From Parafilimonas terrae (GTDB lineage: Bacteria > Bacteroidota > Bacteroidia > Chitinophagales > Chitinophagaceae): a stretch of DNA of 64,000 nucleotides. This document shows, one piece after another, positions 19,144 through 27,922 of this stretch (the stretch's first letter is position 1; each line of letters starts with the position of its first letter). The notes beneath the pieces are model-generated. The model was not told where the DNA came from and ran no database searches. It was given only the letters and a program-made list of their open reading frames with translations. A program made the translations under genes and the position numbers. Location: positions 1 to 64,000 of the forward strand of contig NZ_FOXQ01000008.1 of assembly GCF_900115755.1 (NCBI RefSeq). The letters run 5' to 3'.

Positions 19144-19815
19144 ATGCTACAAACATCAACACTTCAATTTCTAAAGCAACTTGCAAAAAATAATAACAAA
19201 GAATGGTTTGATGCTAACCGCAAAAAATATGAAGCGGCCAAAGAAGATTTTACGGCCTCGCTTCAAACTATATTATCGGGTTTTTCAAAAACGGATGCAA
19301 CATTGGTATCGCTTGCGCCAAAAGATTGCCTGTTTAGGATTAATCGCGATATACGTTTCAGCAAAGACAAATCGCCTTACAAAACCAACTTTGGCGCATA
19401 CATAAATGCTGGTGGCAAAAAGAGCAATACAGGCGGTTATTACCTGCACCTGCAGCCGGGCGGGAGTTTTGTTGGCGGTGGCATTTACCAGCCCGATGCT
19501 GATATGCTGAAAAAAGTGCGGCAGGAAATTGATTACAATTTTGATGAGTTTAAAAGCATCATTAATAATAAAAAATTTAAAGCGGTTTATACAAAAGGCA
19601 TCAGCAGCGATAGTGAATGGAGTTTAACAAGGCCGCCGAAAGGTTATGATGAAAATAATCCCGCTATTGAATTTATAAAGCTTAAAAGTGTTGTTGCCAT
19701 GTCGCCTTTAAGTGATGAACAATTGACTGATAAAAAATTTGAGGCAACCATTATAAAAGCTTTTGAAGCGTTGTACCCGCTTATTGTTTTTTTGAATAAG
19801 GCGCTGCAGGGTTAA
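19144..19815 (+). CDS. DUF2461 family protein
   Basis: The 223-residue protein matches the DUF2461 (TIGR02453) pattern: NNKEWFDANRKKYE near residue 17, RINRDIRFSKDKSPYKTNFGA (cited as pattern, about 62-80) and GGYYLHLQPG. These are widespread cytoplasmic proteins without a known function. It is downstream of gldA, separated by 82 bases that include repeat sequence and a GTTGATTGGTTG-type element on the minus strand. Confidence 0.9.
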   Translation: MLQTSTLQFLKQLAKNNNKEWFDANRKKYEAAKEDFTASLQTILSGFSKTDATLVSLAPKDCLFRINRDIRFSKDKSPYKTNFGAYINAGGKKSNTGGYYLHLQPGGSFVGGGIYQPDADMLKKVRQEIDYNFDEFKSIINNKKFKAVYTKGISSDSEWSLTRPPKGYDENNPAIEFIKLKSVVAMSPLSDEQLTDKKFEATIIKAFEALYPLIVFLNKALQG

Positions 19816-19866
19816 CGTCTGTCCAGGCTTTTTATTATACCTCAAAATATATTAATTACCCCGGGC

Positions 19867-20718
19867 TTATACAAACAAACTTGCCCCTGCTTTATAGCGG
19901 GCAACCCTGTCTGATAACCCGTTATACCCGCCGTTTATTTTTTTGGTGATGGCTTTAAATTGAGTAAGGTTCAAATCGTCTTCAATCGGTTTTGTTATAT
20001 CCATCTTATCTGCGAGGTCATTTAATTTCCTCGAATTCCAAAACCAGCCTGCACTTAATGCCGCGTTTTTTAATTGTTCCGGCGTGCATACATTGGCATT
20101 ACGCCCGCCCAATAAAGAAGGGTTATTCACACAATCAATTCCAAGGTCATTACTAAGCGATGTATAATTGGCCCGGCCTGTAATTTGTATAAGCCCTCTT
20201 CCTTTATAACGTATGCCATCGCCGGGCTGCGTATTGCCTAAATCGGCCCGCCCTTCATAAGCTTTTCCGCTGGCTAATTCTTCTGTATAAAACAATCCGC
20301 CGCTTTCATGGCCCACCTGCGCTAAAAAACATAATGCACGGGCTGGTGTATTAATTTGAAAACGGGTGCAGGCATCATTTAAAAATGTTGAAAATTTTTC
20401 AGCATAGGATGTTAATGCGCCGGTGGCAAACTTTATTTGCAATGCAGAAACACCTGAAACAGGCGTTGGCGGATGTATTTCCGTTGCTACATCTTTTACT
20501 ATCATTAATGCGCCGCCCCAATAAAAAAAGCCATCGCTGTCTTTATACCATTTATCAAGTGGCGGCTGTGGCAATGTAATGCCGGGAACAGCCATAACTT
20601 CAGTGCCGAAAAATATATAACCTTTAGGCACGGTGTCAACAATATTATTAGCGTCAGGCAATATCATTGGCAAAGCACTGCGCTTATTCAATTTTTTTGT
20701 AACCATTAATTGCGGCAT
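19867..20718 (-). CDS. GH19 chitinase/lysozyme-like enzyme
   Basis: The 283-residue protein has a glycoside hydrolase family 19 domain at about 95-283. The catalytic glutamate lies in GHESGG (136-141), a second acidic pair at EEL follows, and GRGLIQITGRANY (173-185) is the substrate-cleft motif. The N-terminal about 75 residues contain a KWYKDSDGFFYWGG motif typical of a small SH3-like wall-binding domain. There is no signal peptide, so export would need another route. The gene starts 2 bases after the stop of the multi-span membrane protein gene, so the two are almost surely co-translated. The target is more likely peptidoglycan than chitin. Confidence 0.85.
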   Translation of the reverse strand: MPQLMVTKKLNKRSALPMILPDANNIVDTVPKGYIFFGTEVMAVPGITLPQPPLDKWYKDSDGFFYWGGALMIVKDVATEIHPPTPVSGVSALQIKFATGALTSYAEKFSTFLNDACTRFQINTPARALCFLAQVGHESGGLFYTEELASGKAYEGRADLGNTQPGDGIRYKGRGLIQITGRANYTSLSNDLGIDCVNNPSLLGGRNANVCTPEQLKNAALSAGWFWNSRKLNDLADKMDITKPIEDDLNLTQFKAITKKINGGYNGLSDRVARYKAGASLFV

Positions 20719-20720
20719 AA

Positions 20721-22211
20721 CTATCCTACAGCCTCCTCGCTGGTATTTTGTGTGCTTGTTGTATTAGTCATAGTGGTTGAGGTTTCTTTTGCTGCAGTTA
20801 AATCAACCGTATTACTGCTGTTGTTATTGTTGCCTGCCCCGCGTATTTTAATGAGTTTATTTAAAAGATCAAACCAAAAAGGTGCACCCAGGCAAATGGC
20901 AAAAGCCGTGATCATAAACCCAAGTATTTTTTTAGCGCCGACTGAATAAAATATATAAGATGTTTTTATTCTAACAGGGAAATTTTTTACCTGTTCTTTA
21001 TAAAACTGAACAAGTATTAATGAGTCTTTATTAACCGGTTTTTGCTGAAGGGAGATTTCTTTGTTTATACGATTGCTTACCGCATTAAGCGAATCTTTCA
21101 TCCGTATTCTTCCAAAAATTAAAAACCGGTGAAAGCATTTGGCCGAAAGCCTGCGTATAAATGCCGGGTCATCTTTTCCATATTCGCCCCAGCCAAGACC
21201 GGCAACCATATTCGGGTTTTTAAGACTGGAGTCCAAAGTTCTTTTAGCTTCATTTAAATAACCCTGTGAAAGTTTTAATAATGAATCAGGATTTGTTTCC
21301 CCGTTGGCAGGCTGCTGCTGTTTTTGCACCCGCGGATCATTTTTATATAAATCTGCTGACTGCACAGCTAACTGCACCACCTGGTCTCTTGCATCTTTGT
21401 CTGTTGATAATTTATTGGTAATGGCAACGGTATCAACATTAAAAATAAAAGCGAGAGCAAAGCCCAGCACAAAAAGTATGAATTGTGTTTGTCTTTTGTA
21501 CCAGCCGCTCACCCTGTCCATCGTATCGTTATACCAGCCTTCAATTTTTTTATTAAATGCATTAAAATCAAATAAGCTGTTGCGCAGGTGCAACTGCAGG
21601 ATGCAGTGTATCTCTTTGTCAAGCCCACGCGGCAGGCCGGGCAGTTCATTATAGGTTTTAATGCCCGGGTTTGCAGCATAGTACCAGGCGTAATAATCAA
21701 GCAATTCTTTTATTTTGATAACATCAGGGCTGTTGTTCAGCTCATCAAGCACTTCACGAACAGATTTTCCGTTGCCAATTTTTTGAGCTGCAATCTCATT
21801 GATCTTGTTATTAAAATCTTCTTTTAAACTTTCAATAAGAATTATGGCAAAGTTGGAAGCAGCAAGATAGGAGGGAATTTTAAAAAAACTGCTCGATGCA
21901 TAGTTTCTAATTATAGGATGCGAATAAAACTGGTCGCCTATATTTTTATCTTCAGGTTTCTTCTCCGGCGCACCGCCAAAAATGTAAACTATCTCTGTAA
22001 AAATCCCGGCGAAGCCTTTGAGGAAGTTGAGTATTTTATTTTCTTCTTCTGTATTGGAAAGCATGCGCAGCATGATGGCTTTCCTAAGCATTCTTGCCCG
22101 CAGCGAGAGGCCCGTTGCAATAGCTTCATTAACAGACGTGGCAAGCAGGCTGTATAACAAAAAAATAAAAACAAGCCCAATGGCAACATCGAGAACAGGA
22201 GTGTTGAACAT
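20721..22211 (-). CDS. Multi-span membrane protein paired with GH19 enzyme
   Basis: The 496-residue protein has an N-terminal membrane span (about 8-26: LDVAIGLVFIFLLYSLLAT), a second near 243-262 (FILFVLGFALAFIFNVDTV) and a third near 428-447 (GFMITAFAICLGAPFWFDLL), with large loops between. The C-terminal about 45 residues are Asn/Ser/Thr-rich and probably unstructured. I recall similar conserved proteins in other bacteria but know no name or function. The tight coupling with a signal-less GH19 gene suggests a joint job, for example delivery or control of the hydrolase at the membrane. That is inference. Confidence 0.75.
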   Translation of the reverse strand: MFNTPVLDVAIGLVFIFLLYSLLATSVNEAIATGLSLRARMLRKAIMLRMLSNTEEENKILNFLKGFAGIFTEIVYIFGGAPEKKPEDKNIGDQFYSHPIIRNYASSSFFKIPSYLAASNFAIILIESLKEDFNNKINEIAAQKIGNGKSVREVLDELNNSPDVIKIKELLDYYAWYYAANPGIKTYNELPGLPRGLDKEIHCILQLHLRNSLFDFNAFNKKIEGWYNDTMDRVSGWYKRQTQFILFVLGFALAFIFNVDTVAITNKLSTDKDARDQVVQLAVQSADLYKNDPRVQKQQQPANGETNPDSLLKLSQGYLNEAKRTLDSSLKNPNMVAGLGWGEYGKDDPAFIRRLSAKCFHRFLIFGRIRMKDSLNAVSNRINKEISLQQKPVNKDSLILVQFYKEQVKNFPVRIKTSYIFYSVGAKKILGFMITAFAICLGAPFWFDLLNKLIKIRGAGNNNNSSNTVDLTAAKETSTTMTNTTSTQNTSEEAVG

Positions 22212-22507
22212 GCTGTAAGTTTTTGGCCTACTCTGAATACCTTTTCGGCTATATGGTTATATAAAATAATTTCTCAAACCAGGCAGTTATAAATCCTTAT
22301 ACGAAGCAGATGATTTTACAAAGTGTTTTTCTAAATATTATTCGGAAAAGCATAACTGCACGCAAACACAATAAATAAAAAGAATGAGGGATGCAGCATT
22401 TTCCATAGCACGTTAGCCTTTAAAAAAATCCCGTAACGATATTAATTACAATCAGGCATATTTCCAAAGTTTCTGCAGACAAATTTTTGATTGTAATTTT
22501 GAGGCTG

Positions 22508-22918
22508 ATGAAAACGATACGGCAAATTTCCTGCAATGTTCTTGTTGTTATTTTACTTGCTTCCTGTATGGGCAATAATTATTTGCCTGCGGCAACAGCG
22601 CTGGAAGGCGGGCGTGAATTTATTGATGCATGTTTAAAAGGAGATTTTGATAAAGCTGCTTTTTATATGATCAATGACAGCGTTAATACAGAAGACCTTT
22701 TAAAAATAAAACGCGACTATAATTTAAAGCCCTCTGATGAAAAGTATAGCTACAGCGGCGCTTCCATTATCATTAATGCCGATGAAACGATAAATGATTC
22801 AACCCATATTATTAATTACAAAAATTCTTATGATAAGGTTGCACGAAAAGTGAAGGTTATTAAAAGGAATGACAGGTGGCTGGTGGATTTTAAATATACA
22901 TTTGACGGTAATCTTTAA
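22508..22918 (+). CDS. Small lipoprotein, DUF4878-like
   Basis: The product (136 aa from the chosen start) has a lipoprotein signal with lipobox LLASC near residue 20. The body resembles the NTF2-like DUF4878 fold: a helical segment with FIDACLKGDFDKAA, then strands ending WLVDFKYTFD. I chose ATG 22508 since the upstream seven codons would break the signal peptide. The gene stands alone; a GCCACAGA hairpin follows at 22939-22980. Function unknown. Confidence 0.7.
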   Translation: MKTIRQISCNVLVVILLASCMGNNYLPAATALEGGREFIDACLKGDFDKAAFYMINDSVNTEDLLKIKRDYNLKPSDEKYSYSGASIIINADETINDSTHIINYKNSYDKVARKVKVIKRNDRWLVDFKYTFDGNL

Positions 22919-22938
22919 GAAGCATTAAAGAATAATCA

Positions 22939-22980
22939 GCCACAGATACCAGGATGTTTATTTATCTGTGCGTCTGTGGC
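22939..22980. repeat. GCCACAGA hairpin, terminator-like
   Basis: GCCACAGATA (22939-22948) is mirrored by TATCTGTG and then TCTGTGGC (22973-22980), with TTTATTTAT in the middle. The layout resembles the hairpin at 49231-49278. It can terminate the lipoprotein gene. Confidence 0.6.
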
Positions 22981-23024
22981 AAAACAAATCCCGGCCAATT
23001 TTTTCTCCTTTTGTGCAACGCTTT

Positions 23025-23207
23025 TTAATAACTATGAAGCTGACCAATCTTTAGGTCTTCGGGCAGCAGGCTGTAAGCATCTTTTATTATGTTATGATGA
23101 ACCGTTTTTGGCTGTAATGATTTCTTATTTTCCTGTATAGTTATGTATTTCCTGATCACCAGTATTAATAAAGTAACACAGGCGATCAGCAATAATGTTG
23201 ATCTCAT
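23025..23207 (-). CDS. Possible small membrane protein (60 aa)
   Basis: The 60-codon frame begins with a clear hydrophobic segment (STLLLIACVTLLILVI) followed by a charged, soluble tail. The form fits a small single-pass membrane protein, but nothing else supports it. Confidence 0.35.
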   Translation of the reverse strand: MRSTLLLIACVTLLILVIRKYITIQENKKSLQPKTVHHNIIKDAYSLLPEDLKIGQLHSY

Positions 23208-23547
23208 TTTATTATTTAATTTGAAAAGATGGCGGCTATGCGCCTTTACAAACCGGTAAATTTTTACCGGCGAAGATTACAGGACAGGAACTTCCGGCGG
23301 ATTTTCCCTTAACCGGCAAATAGTGAATTTCTTTTGAAGAAATGTATTCATAATATATAGAGCAATGCTCTTTTATTTGAAGGCGTAAAGATATACAGCC
23401 CCGGAATTGCCGGCATAGAATCTCATACAAACGGTATTTTTTATTTCACGAATGGTAAGGTATGTATTATGGATGCAACAATTGAATGGTGAATTAAATA
23501 TTGATAACACATGAATTTCACAACTGACCATTCATCCTTCACTCGTT

Positions 23548-24825
23548 TTATTTCCATTTCACCTGCAATGGCTTTCCAAATTTTTCTGCTTCGTTATGCA
23601 GAAATTGTTTGAAAAAACCTTTTGAAACAAATCTTTTATCCGTCAGTTTCCAGCAACTATAAAACCTGAATGTTAGCGGTTCATTGTCTGTAATATTTTG
23701 AGCAGCAAGATGTGTTTCCATTACATCAGAATTGGACTTTGGCGCTTCTTTAAAAAAGGCGAATGTTTTTTGCGGAAGTAAAACTGCCATGCCTAATTCA
23801 TCTTTATTCTCAGATTGTTTGCCATGCGATAATAAGGCAGCCGTGTTTGAAGTATGAAAACTATCAACTGCATTTTCATAAAAATCTGCAATGCCGCTCA
23901 CCAGATTTGAACCCTCCGGCGCGCCGATTACCGTTACGTTGCTTTCATAAAAATATTGCCCGCCCCAAATGCTAACCTGCTGGTTTATGGTGACAGGTTT
24001 ACCATTAATCTTCCATTCATAATGCATGTTAAAAGCTGCATACAAAGGGCCATCGGCTATTTGCTGATATGTTTCTTTTGCAATGTTTTTGCCGCCTAAC
24101 CGTATTAGCGTGTCTTTGCCGTTTTCATCTTTTGTGGCAATGGCCAGCGAACCGGCGCCAAGCGATTTTACAACATGCAGAATATCCATCCCCCATGCTG
24201 ATAAATTATGATAGCTGTTTGCCGGATTGGCGCCCACTGTATCCATCACCATACCGGGAATGCGCTTGCCATAAATATCAATTGTATTTCTTGTATCAAA
24301 GTATAAACGAAAAGCCACTTTATCATTTTCCCAACCCGGACCTTCCGTTAAATAAGGCGGTAATTTTTGTTTACTGAAATCCGTTGGTGGATTTTGATAT
24401 GGCATGGTTGCGCTGGCTACACTTTCACCAAAACTATCGTCTGCATTTTTATATTTCATGCGCACATGCGCCATTGCAGTTGCTGTGTTTGCAACAGGTT
24501 CATTAGTCATAACAAGTTTAAAAACTTTTTTTTCACCTGGTTTGAATGATGATAAAAAAACGAGTTCATCCCAATTGCCATCATAATTTGTATCAACAGT
24601 TTGATAAACTATTTTATCATTCCCTGATATGATTTCATAACCGGAATCGCCCGAAGTTTTTCCTGCGTATTTTTCAATATCACTCCTTTTAAGAATAACA
24701 AGTTCATTGACCCTTTCAACTTTTGTTTTGTTTACAATGGAAAATGTGTGCTGCTGTGCATTGCTTTTTACACTACCCAAAAAACTTATTATTATAAATA
24801 GCAAAATATTATTGATGACTTTCAT
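23548..24825 (-). CDS. DUF4861 family secreted protein
   Basis: The 425-residue protein has a signal peptide ending at NAQQ near residue 24 and matches the DUF4861 family, which in Bacteroidota lies in polysaccharide utilisation regions, often with pectin- or alginate-degrading enzymes. Visible marks are the early YQTVDTNYDGNWDELVFLS region and the GWENDKVAFRLYFD segment. The biochemical role is not established; a lyase- or sugar-binding role is possible. No SusCD pair is seen nearby. Confidence 0.85.
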   Translation of the reverse strand: MKVINNILLFIIISFLGSVKSNAQQHTFSIVNKTKVERVNELVILKRSDIEKYAGKTSGDSGYEIISGNDKIVYQTVDTNYDGNWDELVFLSSFKPGEKKVFKLVMTNEPVANTATAMAHVRMKYKNADDSFGESVASATMPYQNPPTDFSKQKLPPYLTEGPGWENDKVAFRLYFDTRNTIDIYGKRIPGMVMDTVGANPANSYHNLSAWGMDILHVVKSLGAGSLAIATKDENGKDTLIRLGGKNIAKETYQQIADGPLYAAFNMHYEWKINGKPVTINQQVSIWGGQYFYESNVTVIGAPEGSNLVSGIADFYENAVDSFHTSNTAALLSHGKQSENKDELGMAVLLPQKTFAFFKEAPKSNSDVMETHLAAQNITDNEPLTFRFYSCWKLTDKRFVSKGFFKQFLHNEAEKFGKPLQVKWK

Positions 24826-24899
24826 TATTGCAAGTTTACATGTTAATGATAAGAATGAAAACCACGCAGCGATTTATTTGCGGTAAGAATGGAGAAGTT

Positions 24900-25072
24900 G
24901 AAATAGCTTCATAGTAACAAGGAAATATATTGAAGCTGCTTTATCGTGAGTTTGCATTTTTATTACTGATAGCATTTATAATAACCATACCGCTTGCCTG
25001 CATTACTGCTTCAAAATGGTTACCGTAAAAGCAGCGGTGGCAAATCCTGTAAAAAGTTTGAAAATTGAATAA
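24900..25072 (+). pseudogene. Relic of an FtsX/MacB-type ABC transporter permease C-terminus
   Basis: From 24921 the plus strand reads GNILKLLYREFAFLLLIAF, then IITIPLACITASKWLP and a stop, closely resembling the last membrane helix of Bacteroidota FtsX-like permeases. From 25025, in another frame, VKAAVANPVKSLKIE and a stop reproduce the usual permease terminus (KAALANPVKSLRTE-like). About 30 codons that normally link these two parts are missing, the frame is shifted at the junction, and two stops (24912-24917) interrupt the upstream part. This is therefore a decayed remnant, not a gene. No intact permease gene is adjacent. Confidence 0.75.
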
Positions 25073-25192
25073 GTAAAAGAATGAATTTAAGCTGGAGAAT
25101 TATCAAAGGTTATAATACACAGATGCAAATATTCTGGCTGCAATAAAAATTTATCAAACTAAATAGCAGGCATTTGTTTGAATTAAAAAAAA

Positions 25193-25564
25193 TTATTCTC
25201 CAAATGCCTTTTTGAAAATTGATCTTAATTCAGGTATGCTTTCAGGTTTCTGAAAATAATGCTTTGCGCCTAATTCAGATGCTTGCTTTTTGTTCTGAAG
25301 GCCTGCGTTTGTTGAATACATATAAACAGATATATTTTCGGCCTGCAAAAATTCTTTAATGGATTCGAGGAGTTTTAAACCATTAATGCGTGGAAGGTTA
25401 ACATCTAAAAACACCCACTTGGGTTTTATTGAGTGAATTAATTTCAAGCCTTCTTCCCCGTCGTATGCGGATATGACCTGGAGACTGGATTTATATTCAA
25501 GTAATTGTTCAATAAAAAATTCCTGATCTTCTTCGTCGTCATCAATCAATAATACTTTTTTCAT
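25193..25564 (-). CDS. Single-domain response regulator
   Basis: The 123-residue protein is a receiver domain alone. The acidic cluster DDDEED is at residues 8-13, the phospho-acceptor Asp at 54 (FLDVN), the Thr/Ser switch region around YMYSTN and the lysine in FQKP. No output domain or kinase is adjacent, so it is probably a phosphate shuttle or a CheY-like regulator of the Rcp1 type. Confidence 0.9.
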   Translation of the reverse strand: MKKVLLIDDDEEDQEFFIEQLLEYKSSLQVISAYDGEEGLKLIHSIKPKWVFLDVNLPRINGLKLLESIKEFLQAENISVYMYSTNAGLQNKKQASELGAKHYFQKPESIPELRSIFKKAFGE

Positions 25565-25756
25565 TGTAATGATTTTTATGAAAGTCTGTAGTTATTGATA
25601 AGAACTTAGCAGAAACGTATCAAAAATTATCAAACCGGGTTTACTGTATTGCCTATAATCATGCCAAAAGCGGTGATACACTAAAGATAGCTTTTTTTAC
25701 TTTTTCCCAATATGAAATTGATTGGTTTAAATTTTTAATTTTCAATCTGTTAAGTT

Positions 25757-27760
25757 TTAAAAATTGATATTCTTAAACTCCGGAACAAACAACACGGCGT
25801 CCGCTACAATAGTTTGACTGCCTTTATTGGAAATTTTTACATAGGCCTTTTTTCCTGCAGGTAAGCTATATGAGCCCAGCTCAACCCATTCACCCGATGT
25901 TTGCCCCTGCACATTTATATCGCTCTCTTTTATTTCTTTTTTAATGATTGTTTTACCATCATAAACTTCCGCAGTAATTAATGGCGACAGTGAAGCAAAC
26001 TTTGGCATGTAGGTATATATTTTATAGCTGCCTGCTTTTTTTACAGCCGGCATAAATGTTACCGAAGCCGTTTCACCGGCTGCTCCGTTTGTCACATACA
26101 TTGACGGGCCGTAAGAACCTCTTGTTTCTTTTTGCCAGTTGCCTTTAACAATGGCCTGCACAGCGTCATCATTATCAACCAATATTTCAGGCGTGCTGTT
26201 ATCAGCCAGCGGGTTCATAATAAGTTCCTGCTGTAACTTTTTTATATTAATATCCTGAACAGCTTTGTTTGAATCAACGGCCATTACAGCAGCCATTGCA
26301 GCAGATTGCGCCAGCACCATAAAAACAGGCTCCATTCTTATAGAGCCATAAGCAATATGTGTTGCAGATAAACAAACCGGCACCAGCAGGTTTTTACATT
26401 CTGAAGGTTTGGGTATTAATGAGCGGTAAGAAACAGGGTAGGGGCCAAAGCCTCCAATCTGCACATCGCCTTCGTTTTTTACCATACCGTTTACTACAAT
26501 GCGTTCACAATTATGCGAATCCATTGTGTAGGCGGCCATGCCAATGCCATCTTCCACAACTTCCTTTCCTTCACAGTTTGCCTGCGTCATAACATAATCT
26601 CCTTTCATGCGCCTTACTTCACGCACATACATTTGTGGCGACCAGTTATGGTTATCGGTATATTCATCTTTCGGATAACCCCAGCGCAGCATGCGTTCAC
26701 GCAAATGCTGCGGCATGCGCAGATCATGGCCTATAAAATATAAAAGCCCTTTGGTATAAGCTTCGTGCTTTGCCTGTATTTCAGAACGCGTTTTATAATC
26801 AGCTTCAGGATAATTATAATTCATGCCGATCATATCTGTTGAAAAAGGGCCGTTATTATTGATGTCTGTTTTATTGTTGGGCATCAGGTCAAACTTCAAA
26901 AAACCTCCCAGGTCTTTAGCCGGTTTTTTTTCCAGGTAACGCAGCAGCAATTCATAGCGGGAAGGATCATAATCTGCAGGCTTTGTAATGTCTGTTTTAT
27001 TAGCAGGATCGCTGGTTAAACATATCCTGAAATTATAAGCCTGTATTTTTTTATCACCGCTGCCTTGCGGCTGCAATGGTTCATTGCTGATGCCCCATAA
27101 CAAGCCGCTTTCTGGTTTGCCAGGAATTTTATAAGGATCAATGCCATCCGGGAACTGGTGCTTGTCCCTTAACTGAACGCCATTGTACGTTTCATTATAA
27201 AGGCTGTTGGCTTCCCTGCCTGTAAAATATGATACGCCTGCTTTCGCCATAAGGTCGCCTTCATAAGAGCAATCAATAAATACCTTTGCAGTTATTGTTT
27301 GATAAGCATTAGTGCCGGGATTGCTGCTGCTTTCAATTGTAATATTTTTAATAAACCCGTTCTTTTTCTCAACACGCACCACCCTGTGCTGAAGCAGTGG
27401 TTGCACCGATGCACGTTTTAAACAATCCATCAATATATTTTCAGCAACATGCGGTTCAAAAATCCATTGTTCAAACTTTCCGTAATGTTCTCCTACGCGG
27501 CGGTAAAAATCTCTTGCAAGGCCGGTGATGGCATATTTGTTACCTATGTCGGTAAAGCCTAAACCGCCTGTTGTTAAGCCACCCACATGTTTGCCCGGTT
27601 CTATAAGCAAAACTGTTTTGCCTGATTGCTTTGCTGTATAAGCTGCTATTACACCGGCCGCCGTTCCACCATAAACACATATATCGTATGGCTTACTGTT
27701 TTGTGCCTTTAATTGTATTAAACTGATGATGCCAACAATAAGCAGTATATATTTCTTCAT
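25757..27760 (-). CDS. Secreted FAD-dependent oxidoreductase with C-terminal binding domain
   Basis: The 667-residue protein has a signal peptide (ends KAQ, about residue 20) and an FAD-dependent oxidoreductase domain (PF12831 type) with the dinucleotide motif GGTAAG at 31-36 and VGGLTTGG near 59. The C-terminal about 130 residues (GNWQKETRGSYG to KNI) resemble the golvesin/xanthan-lyase C-terminal beta-sandwich. Such proteins are common in Bacteroidota glycan-degradation regions; they probably oxidise a sugar or act with a hydrolase. The substrate is unknown. Confidence 0.88.
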   Translation of the reverse strand: MKKYILLIVGIISLIQLKAQNSKPYDICVYGGTAAGVIAAYTAKQSGKTVLLIEPGKHVGGLTTGGLGFTDIGNKYAITGLARDFYRRVGEHYGKFEQWIFEPHVAENILMDCLKRASVQPLLQHRVVRVEKKNGFIKNITIESSSNPGTNAYQTITAKVFIDCSYEGDLMAKAGVSYFTGREANSLYNETYNGVQLRDKHQFPDGIDPYKIPGKPESGLLWGISNEPLQPQGSGDKKIQAYNFRICLTSDPANKTDITKPADYDPSRYELLLRYLEKKPAKDLGGFLKFDLMPNNKTDINNNGPFSTDMIGMNYNYPEADYKTRSEIQAKHEAYTKGLLYFIGHDLRMPQHLRERMLRWGYPKDEYTDNHNWSPQMYVREVRRMKGDYVMTQANCEGKEVVEDGIGMAAYTMDSHNCERIVVNGMVKNEGDVQIGGFGPYPVSYRSLIPKPSECKNLLVPVCLSATHIAYGSIRMEPVFMVLAQSAAMAAVMAVDSNKAVQDINIKKLQQELIMNPLADNSTPEILVDNDDAVQAIVKGNWQKETRGSYGPSMYVTNGAAGETASVTFMPAVKKAGSYKIYTYMPKFASLSPLITAEVYDGKTIIKKEIKESDINVQGQTSGEWVELGSYSLPAGKKAYVKISNKGSQTIVADAVLFVPEFKNINF

Positions 27761-27922
27761 GCTTTTTCATTATGGGGTTTAAAAGTAATATCATTATGTT
27801 TTCAGATTTGCAAAATCATACATTTTGCAAAGCGTTGTAAAGATAATAACGGTGTGCCCTTAAATCTGCAGATTAATCTTTACCGGAAAAGCAAGAAGAA
27901 ACAATGCATTAAAAAGACATCG

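Larger units (their letters stand above)
22919..23547. other. Spacer with one hairpin and at most one small gene
   Basis: The 629 bases between the lipoprotein and DUF4861 genes hold a hairpin (22939-22980) and a possible 60-codon gene (23025-23207, minus). A further minus frame at 23236-23430 has no recognisable features and I left it out. Confidence 0.5.

Noticed and set aside
23236-23430. Minus-strand frame of 64 codons
   Set aside because: No recognisable features, and no support from a neighbour.
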